Source: Cymbomonas tetramitiformis (taxonomy: Eukaryota > Chlorophyta > Pyramimonadophyceae > Pyramimonadales > Pyramimonadaceae). Taken from it: DNA of 64,000 bases. The first letter of the stretch is position 1. The number at the start of each line of letters is the position of its first letter. A program made the position numbers and the translations under genes. The notes beneath the pieces are model-generated. The model was not told the DNA's origin, did no database searches, and was given only the letters and a program-made list of their open reading frames with translations. Positions 54,077 through 64,000 of the stretch are shown here, piece after piece. Where the stretch lies: positions 1-64,000 of the forward strand of contig LGRX02035193.1 of assembly GCA_001247695.2 (NCBI GenBank), in the 5' to 3' direction.

Positions 54077-57000
54077 ATGCGTTCCCTGACGCTGTGCAAC
54101 ATTGCATTGGGTCCGGTGTGTGTATACGACTCCATTAAGCAGGTGGTTAGTGTGGCGTTTGTCGCTCTTGGGCTGCTCGGAAGCTATGGAGCGCAGCGGA
54201 GCAACAAGAGCATCATGTCTGCGTACCTGATTGGAAGCTTGCTTAGCCTGATGCTGACTTTGTATGCACATGGACAGGTATGTGCCTGTCTGCGCAGCAG
54301 CACGCATGCCATGTATATGAGATGAAACATCGGATTATTTTGGATTGTAGCGCCGGGTACGGCGGTGAATGCGCTCTGCCGGAACGCACGTCGGATTATT
54401 TGTGGGTTTTATCCAACTAACACGCAGTGTGCGTGTGTAAAAGTCTACAGTGGCATTGACATTGTGTTTGTAGTGTATGTACTATTGAATGCCCCTTGCA
54501 CAGTAAATAAAATGGGAAGTTAACAATATGCATTCGAATACCAGCTGTTCAAGACCTGTGTGACTTCTGCAGGGCAAAAGGTTTTTTTTTAATTAAGTTT
54601 GTGACATCTACCAAATTAAGTTCTGTCTAGGGTAGATTTAGATTAAGTTCATGTGACACGATCGAGTGACACTCGCCAGTCGCGCCTGCTTTTTTCGACA
54701 TAATGTCAAACCCTTCAACAACATTTCAAAAAGTATTAGTATAATATACTTACCAAAACATTTACCTTGTTTTTGAGCTATCATTTGACCCCATCCGCAA
54801 CCGCATTGCTTCGTTTGCAGTCGCCACTGCAAGCTAAGTTGATGCGGTTTAAGATGGGGTCGACCCCCATGGGATGAAAAGCATGGCAGTCGAGGGGTTT
54901 TCGTGCGTTTCAGCGCACGAAACTTGGCACTGATATTATTGATAGTAATATCAGTTCACCCTCTTAAGGCAAGCACATTCGTTAAGTACACTCCAAACGA
55001 GCGCATCTTAACATCGAGCTTTTTGGGTTTGGGTTTTGATATACCCAAACCCAAAGATGCCAAACAGGCAAGGCCTTCCCGTGCGTTCTAGCACGCGAAA
55101 CTTGGCACAAACCTTTCTAACATGTATACCTTCAAGTCATCCAACGAACAGCATCTGAAACAACTTGTGACCAAAACGGCAGATCTATTTCTTTGGCAGA
55201 TATATTGGGTTTGGGTTCGTTTCCCAAACCCAAGAAATCTACCTTAGAAATAAATTGCGCGTTTCGCGCACAAGTAACTTAAAGCCTTGAGCTTCAGGAA
55301 ACTCGAAGATATATATCTTGGCAGTTTTTATGCCAAGTATTGTGCTCTAGAACGCATGGGAAGCCTTCGGCTGTTCGGCTGTTTGGCATCTTTGGATTTG
55401 GGTACATGTTTTTTGTATACTCTCTGCCACACCGTGTGTAAGAGATCACAATGTGTAATACAGAGGCACCCGCTAAAACAGCAGGCCCTGGAAGACTTCA
55501 GGACGGTATCAACCACCGCGAAGGGAAGAAAACTATATAATATTCCGATCAGATGCAGGATTGATTATGTCTCTGACAATCTCAAGATAAGTGAAAAGTG
55601 GGCACACCTCAAACCTGATGTCATGCACTCGAATCTTGTCGTAGAACAAGTAGTAGTTGATAAGCTTAATCCAATATTATATCATATATTAAAGCATGCA
55701 CACTGACCAATACTTGGGACACTGGTGGTACGCTTCATTTCCACAAATGTGACCAAAAGCCAGTCTCAAAAGCATGACATATGGGCACACTTCAAAGTAT
55801 CCTCAAATCACACTCGCATATTGTGAGTTTGGAGTTGGGTACATCAAACCCAATACCGAAAAAGCTCGATGCTAAGATGCGCTCGTTTTGAGTATACTTA
55901 ACGAATGTGCTTGCGCTGAAGAGGGTGAACTGATATTACTATCAATAATATCAGTTCCAAGTTTCGTGCGCTGAAACGCACGAAAACCCCTCGACTGCCG
56001 TGCTTTTCATCCACTGGGGGTCGACCCCATCTTAAACCGCATCAACTTACCTTGCGGTCGCGACTGCAAACGAAGCGATGCGGTTGCGGACGGGGTCGTT
56101 CAAGAGCTCAAATAAAAGTTATTCGTCTTGTGAATACATATATGTTGGTTACGAACGTTGAAAACAATTGTACTTCATGTTGTAAATGTGATTAAAATCA
56201 CAAGGGGGTGTGCCTGGAGTAGCGCAACAATGTTGGGGCGGGCAAGCGATAACCTATATTTCCATACTTAATAACTTACAAACGCAATACTTTACGTTCC
56301 GCTACTGTCCCATTTTACACCTGTGTGGCAGCTGTAAAATGGGGCAATAGGTCATCCGCTGTCGCGACATGTCGCTCGGCTGTCGCTGTCGGGTTGCGCA
56401 TCCGCCATGGCTACCATTCGGTGATGATATTTGTTGACACGGCACATCGTGACGTAAGATTCTGCCTAAAGATTGATTTGAACCGATAGATGAAACTGCG
56501 AAAATCTGGGTGTTTATTTCGGGACTTCAATTGTACAGTGGAGGGTGTGTCACGATGGTTGCAAAGGCGCGCCGCACCGTAGAAATATTGTGAAGTGAAA
56601 TATGTTCAGCAAGAAACGCTTTTAAAACCTAACACATTAGTCAATGAGTGACCTACAACGTGTCTAGTGTCATTCGTTATTAATGAGTCACCTGTGTCAC
56701 AGGAATTTAATCTGATAGTCACTCGATCGTGTCACATGAACTTAATCTAAATCTACCCCAGACAAAACTTAATCCAGTAGATGTCAAAAACTTAATCTAA
56801 AATAAACCCCGAGCCCTTCTGCAGACCTTCTGCTGGGAGAAACGTGTTTATAACTATGTATACTGTACGTATGGTTCAGTGCAAAGTCTGAACACTGCCA
56901 ACTCAGCATCGCGCCTGCAAGCACAACCCTACCGAGGACTCACTTCGTGGCATACATTCTGCAAACACATTCCTTGCTAGGTTCGAGCGTGATAAGTGGA

Positions 57001-60000
57001 GCACTCACGTGTGTGCATATCATACTATCAATACACAGTGTATGCATTGCACATCAATCAATCATGCGACTGCAGTATATATAGCATGTAAAGTTACATC
57101 AGAGTCCATGATACATCATATTACCTAGGCGGGCTACTCCCCGAGATATCACTTCTCAAGCAATTACAGAGGCATACATAAGCAATGGTTCGTCGCGCGT
57201 TGATTAAACCACGAGGGATGATGTTTAATCAAGCTTGAGTTGGGTGGAGCTGAGGGGGGCATTGTTGTATTGGCTGAATGAAACATTTGTAGATGGTCCG
57301 AGAGACGGGCATCGACTGCGCGTTTGCATCTCTGGAGATCAGGCTACGGAGCCTGGAAGCGGCCACAACGAAGCTGAACTCAGATCACCTCTTCAGCGTG
57401 CTCCTCTCTCGTATAGAGGATGTCGACGGGAAGGTGAACACAATAAAGTACGATAAGGTGTGTGCAAAAATCATCATTCCTGAATTTAGTGTGTGATATT
57501 ATCATTCACGGTGTCTCTTCATTCTTGCTTCTTGCTAAGTTGAATGCCCGAATTTTAAAGCTGATATCGTGTCGAAACCTATAAAGTTGTTCTAGTGTCA
57601 ACGTGGTGTCACGAAGCAAAGCTGTTCTAGTGTCAACGTGGTGTCACGAAGCTATAGTGTATGATTGTCCCTTTGGGGCGAGTGAAAATGTGCAACACCT
57701 GTGTAAACGAGCAAACTGGCGTGGGGTATTGTAGCGTCTCTGATAGGGTATGTAAGCACAAATTAAAAATTCATCCAGTCGGGTTACCAGTCCATAACCT
57801 TATATTTTGGGTATTGCGAGCGCCAGCCTGCCACCCACAATGAGCAGTGCAACCATGTACAAATGCTACAAATGCTACGCACGGATGCAACATGGTAATC
57901 TGTGATTGTGAGTTGACCAGCATGGACTAACATACGTGGCGTCACCTGAATACAACATCAATCCCTAACCTGGTGGTTAGAAATGGAAAACTTTTCAGCT
58001 TCGGACACTTTTTCCATTTTGAGTAAAACCGCTCTATCTTGCCGAAATGTTCGATTCAGGTGCTCAGATTGCATAATTTTAAAAAAAGGCTCAGATTGCA
58101 TAGTGATGTCCCAGGCGAGTCCCTCTAAAACCCTAAGCCCTATTTTAAAAAGCCTGAACCGTAAACTGGATTTCCAAGGTTTCAGGGTAGAACTAGCCCT
58201 CAAGTTACACCCAAACCTATATGGCAATGCTTGGAAGGTGCGTGAAGGGTCTATGTCCCTACACTTTGAATTGTACCCCCATGGGGTGACACGGCATAAC
58301 CTCGTCGTTTTTGTCCACGATATCGTGGTCATTTTTTGCATAGTTTTTTTTTCGTGTTTTCGGGGCTTTTCATGCAAAAAGAAAACGAATTATTTTTCAC
58401 CATAACATCGTGTACAAAAACGACGAGATTTTGTACCAAGATCTCTCCCCATGCCCTGCGTATCCCCTCAACATCATTTATGTCCAACCCAAAACATAAG
58501 TGACACGACTAGCACCCTAGATGGCCCTACAAGCCAACACCGCATTTTGTCCATCCACCCCCCCATCCCCCGCTTTAGAGGCATTTGCCGAGAGGTTTGC
58601 TCACAATCGCTTCAGAAAAATCCATGGTCCCGTCGAAACTTTCTCATGGGGAATGGCCAAATCGATCCCCCAACTCCCGATGTTCATGTTGGTGGACCGG
58701 ACACCACAAATTGCCGAAAATTGAGCCCAGGAGGTCAGTTTTAGCCCATTTGTCACCAGGGGAGACGTCCTCTCTGAAGTATATACATCTTAGCAATAGA
58801 TTTTGCAAAGTTACGTGTGCTGAAACTCACGGGAAGCCCTTCGCTGTTTGGCATGTTTGAGTTCCGGTACATGCTAACCCAAACCCAAACCTGCCTCATG
58901 ATGTGCAGCACGCATTTTGTGCATAACTTACATCAGAGGTTGTGCGTTTGAGGGTGCACCAATATTGCTGTTAGCAATATTCGTGCCAAGTCTTGTGCGC
59001 TAGAACGCACGAGAACCCATCCGCTGTTTGAGTTTTCATGTGATGTGCATGAAAGTAATAAGGGCCTATCAGCTTTGTTCGCAGTCGCGACTGCAAACTG
59101 AGCTGATGCGGCCACGGATCGGCTCAATCAAGAGCTCCAAAAATTCCTAGGAGTATAAATGATATATCTATGCGAGTTACGAACGTTGGAAAAAACGTTT
59201 TCCTAATCTAATTTACTCGCAAACAGTGTGGGGTAGACGTGCAGTGAAGCCTTAAGCGGTTTTAAGAACAGTTGTAGTTGGCCAGATGGTCACTCGACCG
59301 GTTCGGTCACACAGTGGGAGTCTGGCCATTTGGTGTTCAACTGTCCATGCTCCATGGTAACATTTATGATCATACGATATGTCAACGTGCTACAGTGTCC
59401 GGAGATCTGGAGTGCAAATTCAATCTCACAGGTTTCCCAAGATCATCTGTCATCATTGCTCTCGCCAAAGGTTTGGCCATTTGACACTGGCAACTGGCCA
59501 AACGAGACATATGACAGTCTCGTTTATCAGGGCGGCATCAGAAAGCTGTGAGATCTGACCCGGATACCGGTTTAGGGTTTAATCTGATGGCGCTGTCTGT
59601 ACGCTGTATGTACGCTAGACTTTGTTGGAGGGTAAACTCTGTTGACTACATCTGGTGCAGCTCATTTACCTCCATTTGCAGTGTCAACTTCATGAGGGAA
59701 TTAGAGGAGGGGGACCTCCCCCCCCTCCTCTATCATGGGAGGTATCGGACTGTATACACACTGCAAGGATGATCACTGTTATGTATATGTCCTCCATCAT
59801 GGCCATTACTGTCTTATGATCAGCGTTCTGCATGTGCCTGCGCACGTTGCAAAGAGAGAGAAGTACGAGGGGAGAGTACTGAAATATGGTGTTTGGGCAA
59901 TGCTATGGTGGTTGGGCCAATTCGCCTGTGACAACTCAGGAATCGTATACAAAGCTTGTGCATCAACAACAGAATGCAAAGGCATCAGATCAGGTGTGGT

Positions 60001-60595
60001 GCGCACACTGTGAATAACTTGGTGTGTGGCCCTGTATACGCCCTAATCTCGCCGGGACACCCGTTGTGCGGTTTATCACAGTCTGATTTAATTATAGGTT
60101 GCTTGGGTTGCTTGGTACAACGAAAGCACACAATGTGTTGTGGTAAGCCAAAGTGAACAACACATGTCCGTATCTCTGAGTGGGAAACATTTATGCACAC
60201 TTGTACCTCAAGATTTGATTCACAGCTGATCGGAATTTTCATATGGCTTTGTCGGTGGCACGTTCAACACGCATTCCTGCGCAGCCCTATCAAAAAACAG
60301 TCGTGGTATCTTACATGCTTCTGCCATCTGATTTATATTTGCAACTTCTAGCTCTGCACAAATGCAAATTCAAAATATGGTTATTCGCAGAATGCAGTGT
60401 GTCGATTGACTGGTGCATCGTGAGTGCGGTTGTGCACAGTACTATATTCACAGCAAGCTTGACATGCTGAAGCGTCATTGCGACATAATTTTGGACCATA
60501 TTGCCGCAAAACATAATGACAGCTTTGTGCTGGAGACGCCTGAAGATCACTACACAGAGGTGGAGATTCGGCGTATAGAATCTGAGGTGGAACAG
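54077..60595 (+). CDS. Putative membrane-protein gene, tetraspanin-like start (partial model)
   Basis: Exon 54077-54277 (67 codons, ATG start, donor GGACAG|GTATGT) has two hydrophobic helices: SLTLCNIALGPVCVYDSIKQ, VVSVAFVALGLLGSYGAQRS, SIMSAYLIGSLLSLMLTLYA. The GLLGSYG and following pattern recalls tetraspanin TM2-TM3. Exon 57293-57457 (55 codons, phase 0/0; MVRETGIDCAFASLEIRLRS, LLSRIEDVDGKVNTIKYDK) and exon 60440-60595 (52 codons, phase 0/0; YYIHSKLDMLKRHCDIILDH, YTEVEIRRIESEVEQ) keep the frame. Between them about 59856-59995 reads VLKYGVWAMLWWLGQFACDN, GIVYKACASTTECKGIRS. Whether these belong to one gene is inference; introns are long and hold the foldback element. No stop was found in the last exon. 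Confidence 0.35.
54900..54954 (+). ncRNA. Two-hairpin module, copy 1 (left arm)
   Basis: Hairpin 1 is TTCGTGCG-TTTCAG-CGCACGAA (54900-54921); linker ACTTGGCA; hairpin 2 is CTGATATTA-TTGATAG-TAATATCAG (54930-54954). The inverted counterpart is at 55930-55984. A diverged third copy (58961-59013) keeps both stems with different bases. It could be an RNA structure or a DNA cruciform/protein site; transcription is not shown. Confidence 0.5.
55930..55984 (-). ncRNA. Two-hairpin module, copy 2 (right arm)
   Basis: Reverse complement of copy 1: hairpin 2 at 55930-55954, linker TTCCAAGT, hairpin 1 at 55963-55984. The stems are unchanged; only the linker differs (TTCC instead of TGCC). Confidence 0.5.
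58301..58427. repeat. Inverted repeat, CTCGTCGTTTTTGT
   Basis: Left arm CTCGTCGTTTTTGTCCACGA near 58301-58321, right arm near 58407-58427 (complement, one mismatch), loop about 85 bp. It lies at the 3' end of a 140-codon plus frame (57983-58405) that has a counter-frame on the minus strand; neither is called as a gene. Confidence 0.7.
58521..58724 (+). CDS. Small ORF, unknown protein
   Basis: ATG start, 67 codons. It encodes AFCPSTPPSPALEAFAERFA, HNRFRKIHGPVETFSWGMAK and SIPQLPMFMLVDRTPQIAEN. The sequence looks globular and is not part of the repeats I traced. It may be an exon or fragment of a larger gene. No family recognised. Confidence 0.35.
   Translation: MALQANTAFCPSTPPSPALEAFAERFAHNRFRKIHGPVETFSWGMAKSIPQLPMFMLVDRTPQIAEN
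58925..59260 (-). repeat. Diverged single arm of the foldback family
   Basis: Shares with the right inner arm the order hairpin 2 - CCAAGT - hairpin 1 - CGC(A/G)CTG... and GCAGTCGCGACTGCAAAC, CAAGAGCTCCAAA and GTTACGAACGTTG. Overall identity is perhaps 65-70%. It contains two-hairpin module copy 3 (58961-59013). Confidence 0.6.
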
Positions 60596-60894
60596 GTAAG
60601 TACAAGGCTGCACGTGGCATATATATATAGTATACGTGTATATATTATAGTATACGTGTGTATGTATGACACACGTGGCATATATACGCGTGTGTTGCAA
60701 AGCTGGAGTGATGCTATATAGTTGTCCGCCGTCCTTACTTCTTGAAGCAAAATGTATCAATCTTGAAAGGTCGGTGTTTTGATCTTGAAATGTGGTTTGT
60801 CTGATTATACAATTTTGTTCCACTTCATTGTATGTACTATAGGTCACAATCTGTTACACAATGTTCCGTTCTTAAGCACATGTAAGGTGCGGTT

Positions 60895-60960
60895 CGTCTT
60901 TACTATCGGATGCCTTGGTTGCTTGGTACATACGAGTGCTTTGTGGTCAGCCAGAGTGTA
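60895..60960 (-). repeat. Short interspersed repeat, another copy
   Basis: GTTGCTTGGTACATACGAGTG...GTGGTCAGCCAGAGTG; same family as 53865-53935 and 60098-60155. Confidence 0.5.
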
Positions 60961-61726
60961 TTTAAAAGTCCTTAGCAATTGCTAATCGTAGTCTCATTTG
61001 ACTGTAATCACCAGCTGCACCTGGCACCGCCTATGGCCCATGCGCAGCACAACAAGTCGGTTATTTACCTTATCCGGTTTATCAATAAACACTGGCTTGC
61101 CGCAAAGCAGTTATATGTACCAATGCGATCAATACAAGTTATCCACGGTTGAAAATGTGTTACGTGTATGTTCATCCACAAATTATGGAATCTACGGCTT
61201 CGATAGTAGATAATGTTGCTTCACAGCCCTTGGGAATTCTTGCTGATGTGTTCCCTGCAAGATGTCACACATTACATGATCGCTATGTTTTATCAGCATG
61301 ACTAAAACAGCAAGAGCGAGGGTAAAATATTTGGTATATTTCGAATACCCTACCCTTAAAAAAAAAAGAGTATACTTCGAATATCAATACAGTTTGCGAA
61401 ATATTGCTCGAAATATTGCTCGCGGATCTTCGTCGATCAAGCACGAAGCGCCCATATAACATGATTTGGCACGCTCTCATAGGACAAGGAGATTGGTGGG
61501 AAATTTTAAAAAAGCAGTAATATTATGAACTGTGGCCCACCTCAAAGCACTGGTATGGTTGAGCAACAAAGGCACTCAATAGTGCACCCCCGGCAGGGGA
61601 AGTCGAAGAGACATGTATTACTAGGCGGATCGATCTCAAAAAGAGATCTCCACTAGGCCATCTGACCGTAGGATCATGTGCGCGACAGTGCTTCGCTTTT
61701 TGCTTCCCAACATGCCATGCCATAAC

Positions 61727-61928
61727 GCGAGGGTGGCGTCGCAATAAATGTACGCGACTGCAGTGGCACGGTCATCGTTAGCGTCTGGCGATCGTGAGAT
61801 GGAACATTCGACTGTATCGCCCGTTGGGATTCGAGCTTTGCTGCTGATTAAGTAAGGTAAGGTAAGGTAAGTAAGGTAAGTAAGGTAAGGTAATTTGGTC
61901 CGGTTCGAAATCATAAGGAGCAGAGGTT
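61727..61928 (-). repeat. Interspersed repeat with (GTAAG)n core, copy 2
   Basis: Matches 11149-11330 over its whole length; the GTAAG tract is longer here (about 61850-61892). Not adjacent to any ORF fragment, unlike copy 1. Confidence 0.8.
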
Positions 61929-62204
61929 AGTGTGTAAGCAAACAAAGCTGAATCAAATAACAGGATGGGCAACTGATTGTGAGTGATTACTGTATTGCAC
62001 AAAATATCAAAGATTGATTAAGCAATTCACTCAAATGTTTGCAACGCCTAATGCTTTACTCAGATTCCAAAACCGATAAACAAAACAACAATGCCAGGGG
62101 TGTGCCCACACACATCTTATATATCATGAAGCTGCTTGCATGCATGCGCTCCCCCAGACGACGCATCGAAGGTGCCAACATCATTATAACAGTGAAGCCC
62201 ACTC

Positions 62205-62258
62205 GCCGCTCCCGCTTCGCGTCGCGGGGGCTCCGCCCCCGCCCTGCTGGCGCTGGCG
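62205..62258. repeat. GC-rich hairpin cluster
   Basis: CGGGGGCTCCGCCCCCG forms a 7-bp stem with a 3-base loop, next to GCGTCGCGGGGGCTCCG and CTGGCGCTGGCGCTCGC. It resembles the short GC repeats common in algal organelle genomes, so an organelle-derived insertion is possible. Confidence 0.5.
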
Positions 62259-62478
62259 CTCGCTTTACCATTTTATTGTGATGTGGGTATCATGAGATAT
62301 ATATGAGGTCTATCTCGTGTCTCGCTGGGCTGCGACGACATGAGCGCGATGTCGACAGCGACTAAAAGTGTGAAGGAACGAGAATGACGGGTTGGCATTC
62401 GTCAAGTATCCGTTGCATAAAAATTGTTCGATCGAAAATGTAGTTATATGATCGAATCGGTTTGATCGGACAACGTGT

Positions 62479-62721
62479 TTGAAAAGCAATTGTCTTAACC
62501 CCTATGGAGCGGATGAAACCTTTTGCGAAAAACATATATTTTACAAATGCACTGTGTTCGTAGTATATGGTATCATGTTAGGTGCACGAGATTCGACATA
62601 TGTTCCACAACCCATAGACGGTCATGTTGAGCTATTGCATGCATGCGCACATGACATATACAACGATATATTGACAATATACAAGCAAAAAAACACGCCG
62701 TTCCAGGAACCAAATTTGTGA
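62479..62721 (+). CDS. Small ORF, unknown protein
   Basis: 80 codons, no ATG required by context (alternative start). It encodes LNPYGADETFCEKHIFYKCT, VFVVYGIMLGARDSTYVPQP and IDGHVELLHACAHDIYNDIL, ending TPFQEPNL. Protein-like composition in an otherwise A+T-rich region; possibly a terminal exon or gene relic. No family recognised. Confidence 0.3.
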   Translation: MKSNCLNPYGADETFCEKHIFYKCTVFVVYGIMLGARDSTYVPQPIDGHVELLHACAHDIYNDILTIYKQKNTPFQEPNL

Positions 62722-63159
62722 AAATTGAGTTCTCGCAACCGCATAATCGAGTAATAATTCATCCTACGACCATAAAACAATATCCTTTATTCATGTTTTG
62801 GAATAGGTAATTATATTTTTGGTCAAACGCGTCGATATATCGAATATCTCCAGCAAGTAGGCGAAAAAACACCAAAAAACAAGAAAAAAACATTAGTTTT
62901 ACAATGGTTTCCGTAGTTAAGGCGTAAATGGAGTGTTTTTAGCAATAAATGAATATCGGGAACGTATATATGACCCGTATGAAGAGCATGGTGATGTGAT
63001 ATGATACAACCCATTGAACCGGCATACCCATGTCGATGTATGCCACCAACATTTCTCACACTTTAGGATAGATTTTGCACATATTACATCCCATGACTCG
63101 AGCAACTTTGGGGATTCGCTCACAACGAAATGCCCCGTGCGTAAAGCATATATGTTACA

Positions 63160-63320
63160 GCACAGGCCCGCCGCGAGCACATGCTGGCGCATTTTAGCAC
63201 AGGTGCGCCTGTGCTGAAATCGCCAGCACAGGCGCGCCTGTGCTGAATCGACCGACCCCCTCGTAGCATGAGCCCGCCGCTGGCATATGCCAGCGGGTGT
63301 TTTTAGCATGAGCCCGCCTT
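63160..63320. repeat. Cluster of short perfect palindromes
   Basis: AGCACAGGCGCGCCTGTGCT is a perfect 20-bp palindrome; a near-perfect copy (AGCACAGGTGCGCCTGTGCT) precedes it, and GCTGGCATATGCCAGC (16 bp, perfect) follows, with repeated TTAGCATGAGCCCGCC-like spacers. No coding potential. Confidence 0.8.
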
Positions 63321-63359
63321 TGCTAACCAGCCTAGCACAGGTCCCCCATGGGAGGCTTT

Positions 63360-63790
63360 AGAGGGTTTGTGGGGATGTTAAGCGGTGTTTGGTGATGTAA
63401 TGGGTTGCTTGAGGGTCCTGAGGGGGGTTCGCGGATGTTTTAGGGTTTAAGAGTTTTGAATTGAGGAATGTAGCGTTTTGAATTGATGTTTTAGGGTTAG
63501 GGTTTTAGGGGGGTAAGTGGGTGGGGGGCATGGTTTGGGGGGTGATTGGGAGTGGTTTGGGGGGTAATGGGGGATGGTTTGGGGGGGTATTTGGGGGTGG
63601 TTTGTGGGGGTAAATGGGGGATAATTGGGGATGGTTTGGGATGGTTTGGGGGGTAAATGGGGGGGATGGTTTGGGGGTAAATGGGGGTCTTGGGGGATGG
63701 TTTGGGGGTAACTGGGGTCTTGGGGTGGCTAGGGTAATGGGGGATGGTTTGGGGGTTATTTAGGGATGGTTTGTGGTGTAATGGGTGTAC
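63360..63790 (+). repeat. Telomere-like G-rich tract and GGTTTGGGGG minisatellite
   Basis: TTTTAGGGTTAGGGTTTTAG at about 63490-63509 resembles algal telomere repeats (TTTTAGGG/TTTAGGG). It is followed by ~280 bp of degenerate TGGGGGATGGTTTGGGGGTAA units. The G-rich strand is the plus strand. The sequence then continues for 200 bp of ordinary A+T-rich DNA, so it is interstitial here. Confidence 0.7.
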
Positions 63791-64000
63791 CAGGCACACT
63801 CCTGATAACTTATACATATTTTTCTCTTTATTTTCCTTCCTTTTCTTTTATCTTCTTTCTTTTCTTTTTATGTTTTCTATTGTTTTTGGTGTATCACATA
63901 GGCTTCTAGCCTTATATTCCACTGTTTAATTGCATGACATATGCTGGCTACACAGCCTAGCAATACTATCACTTTTCGATATAATGTATGGTCGCAGACC

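Larger units (their letters stand above)
54567..56826. mobile_element. 2.26-kb foldback element with two nested inverted repeats
   Basis: Outer arms 54590-54670 and 56717-56800 share GTAGATTTAGATTAAGTTCA and TGTGACACGATCGAGTGAC. Inner arms 54773-55060 and 55830-56104 (about 280 bp, roughly 92% identical) share GTTGATGCGGTTTAAGATGG, GCAGTCGAGGGGTTTTCGTG and ATTCGTTAAGTA. Outward of the outer arms, TCTGCAG...GG and its complement suggest the true ends. The centre (55061-55829) holds a 139-codon frame (55287-55706) made largely of other repeats, so it is not called as a gene. A diverged single arm recurs at 58925-59260. No transposase is encoded, so it would be non-autonomous. Confidence 0.8.

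Noticed and set aside
55287..55706. 139-codon ORF in the centre of the foldback element
   Set aside because: Much of it consists of other repeats (hairpin motif near 55345, the ~100-bp repeat at 55418-55525), so it is unlikely to be a gene.
62900..64000. CRISPR-like array among the palindromes
   Set aside because: The repeats are unequal, without regular spacers, and the context is eukaryotic.

Overview
The window looks nuclear and eukaryotic, not bacterial. Coding segments are short, separated by GT-AG introns (43 to about 1,260 bp in the cases I could phase), and there is no operon layout. G+C-rich Ala/Pro/Ser/Gly-rich proteins, GTGCG/GTGAG/GTAAG donors, an AP2-like DNA-binding domain, dense minisatellites and a degenerate TTTTAGGG-like tract suggest a repeat-rich alga, most likely of the green lineage. 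The species is inference. No complete standard housekeeping gene was recognised, so most gene calls rest on codon frames joined across matching splice phases.

Layout. 1-4.7 kb: a coiled-coil gene and a 1.5-kb duplicate of its 3' part; the 63-bp coding minisatellite is frame-broken in both copies. 4.7-13.2 kb: A+T-richer DNA with three direct copies and one inverted copy of a leader sequence around a 1.5-kb open frame, plus a second ORF converging on it. 13.2-20.2 kb: minus-strand multi-exon genes, one with a well-phased start at 18288. 21.8-23.8 kb: a plus-strand AP2-like gene with a Lys/Ala/Pro/Thr repeat tail. 24.2-34.1 kb: 5'-truncated non-LTR retrotransposon fragments inserted in (TG)n tracts, often nested head to tail; one cluster lies inside an intron of a gene with a SPOC-like C-terminal domain (30.8-34.4 kb). 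35.4-43.9 kb: further G+C-rich plus-strand genes encoding long disordered proteins. 44.17-44.73 kb: a 558-bp near-perfect palindrome that carries the same coding frame on both strands.

45-64 kb: A+T-richer DNA. It holds a 3' fragment of a reverse-transcriptase element (51.55-53.56 kb), a 2.26-kb foldback element made of two nested inverted repeats (54.57-56.83 kb), scattered small exons of probable membrane proteins, several interspersed repeat families shared with the 4.7-12 kb region, GC palindromes and a telomere-like G-rich end.

The main biology is mobile-element dynamics in and around genes: microsatellite-directed insertion with target-site duplications, foldback structures, a recurrent two-hairpin module with compensatory base changes, and a leader/cassette arrangement in which two converging ORFs begin in the arms of an inverted repeat. 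I could not confirm any of these by database search.
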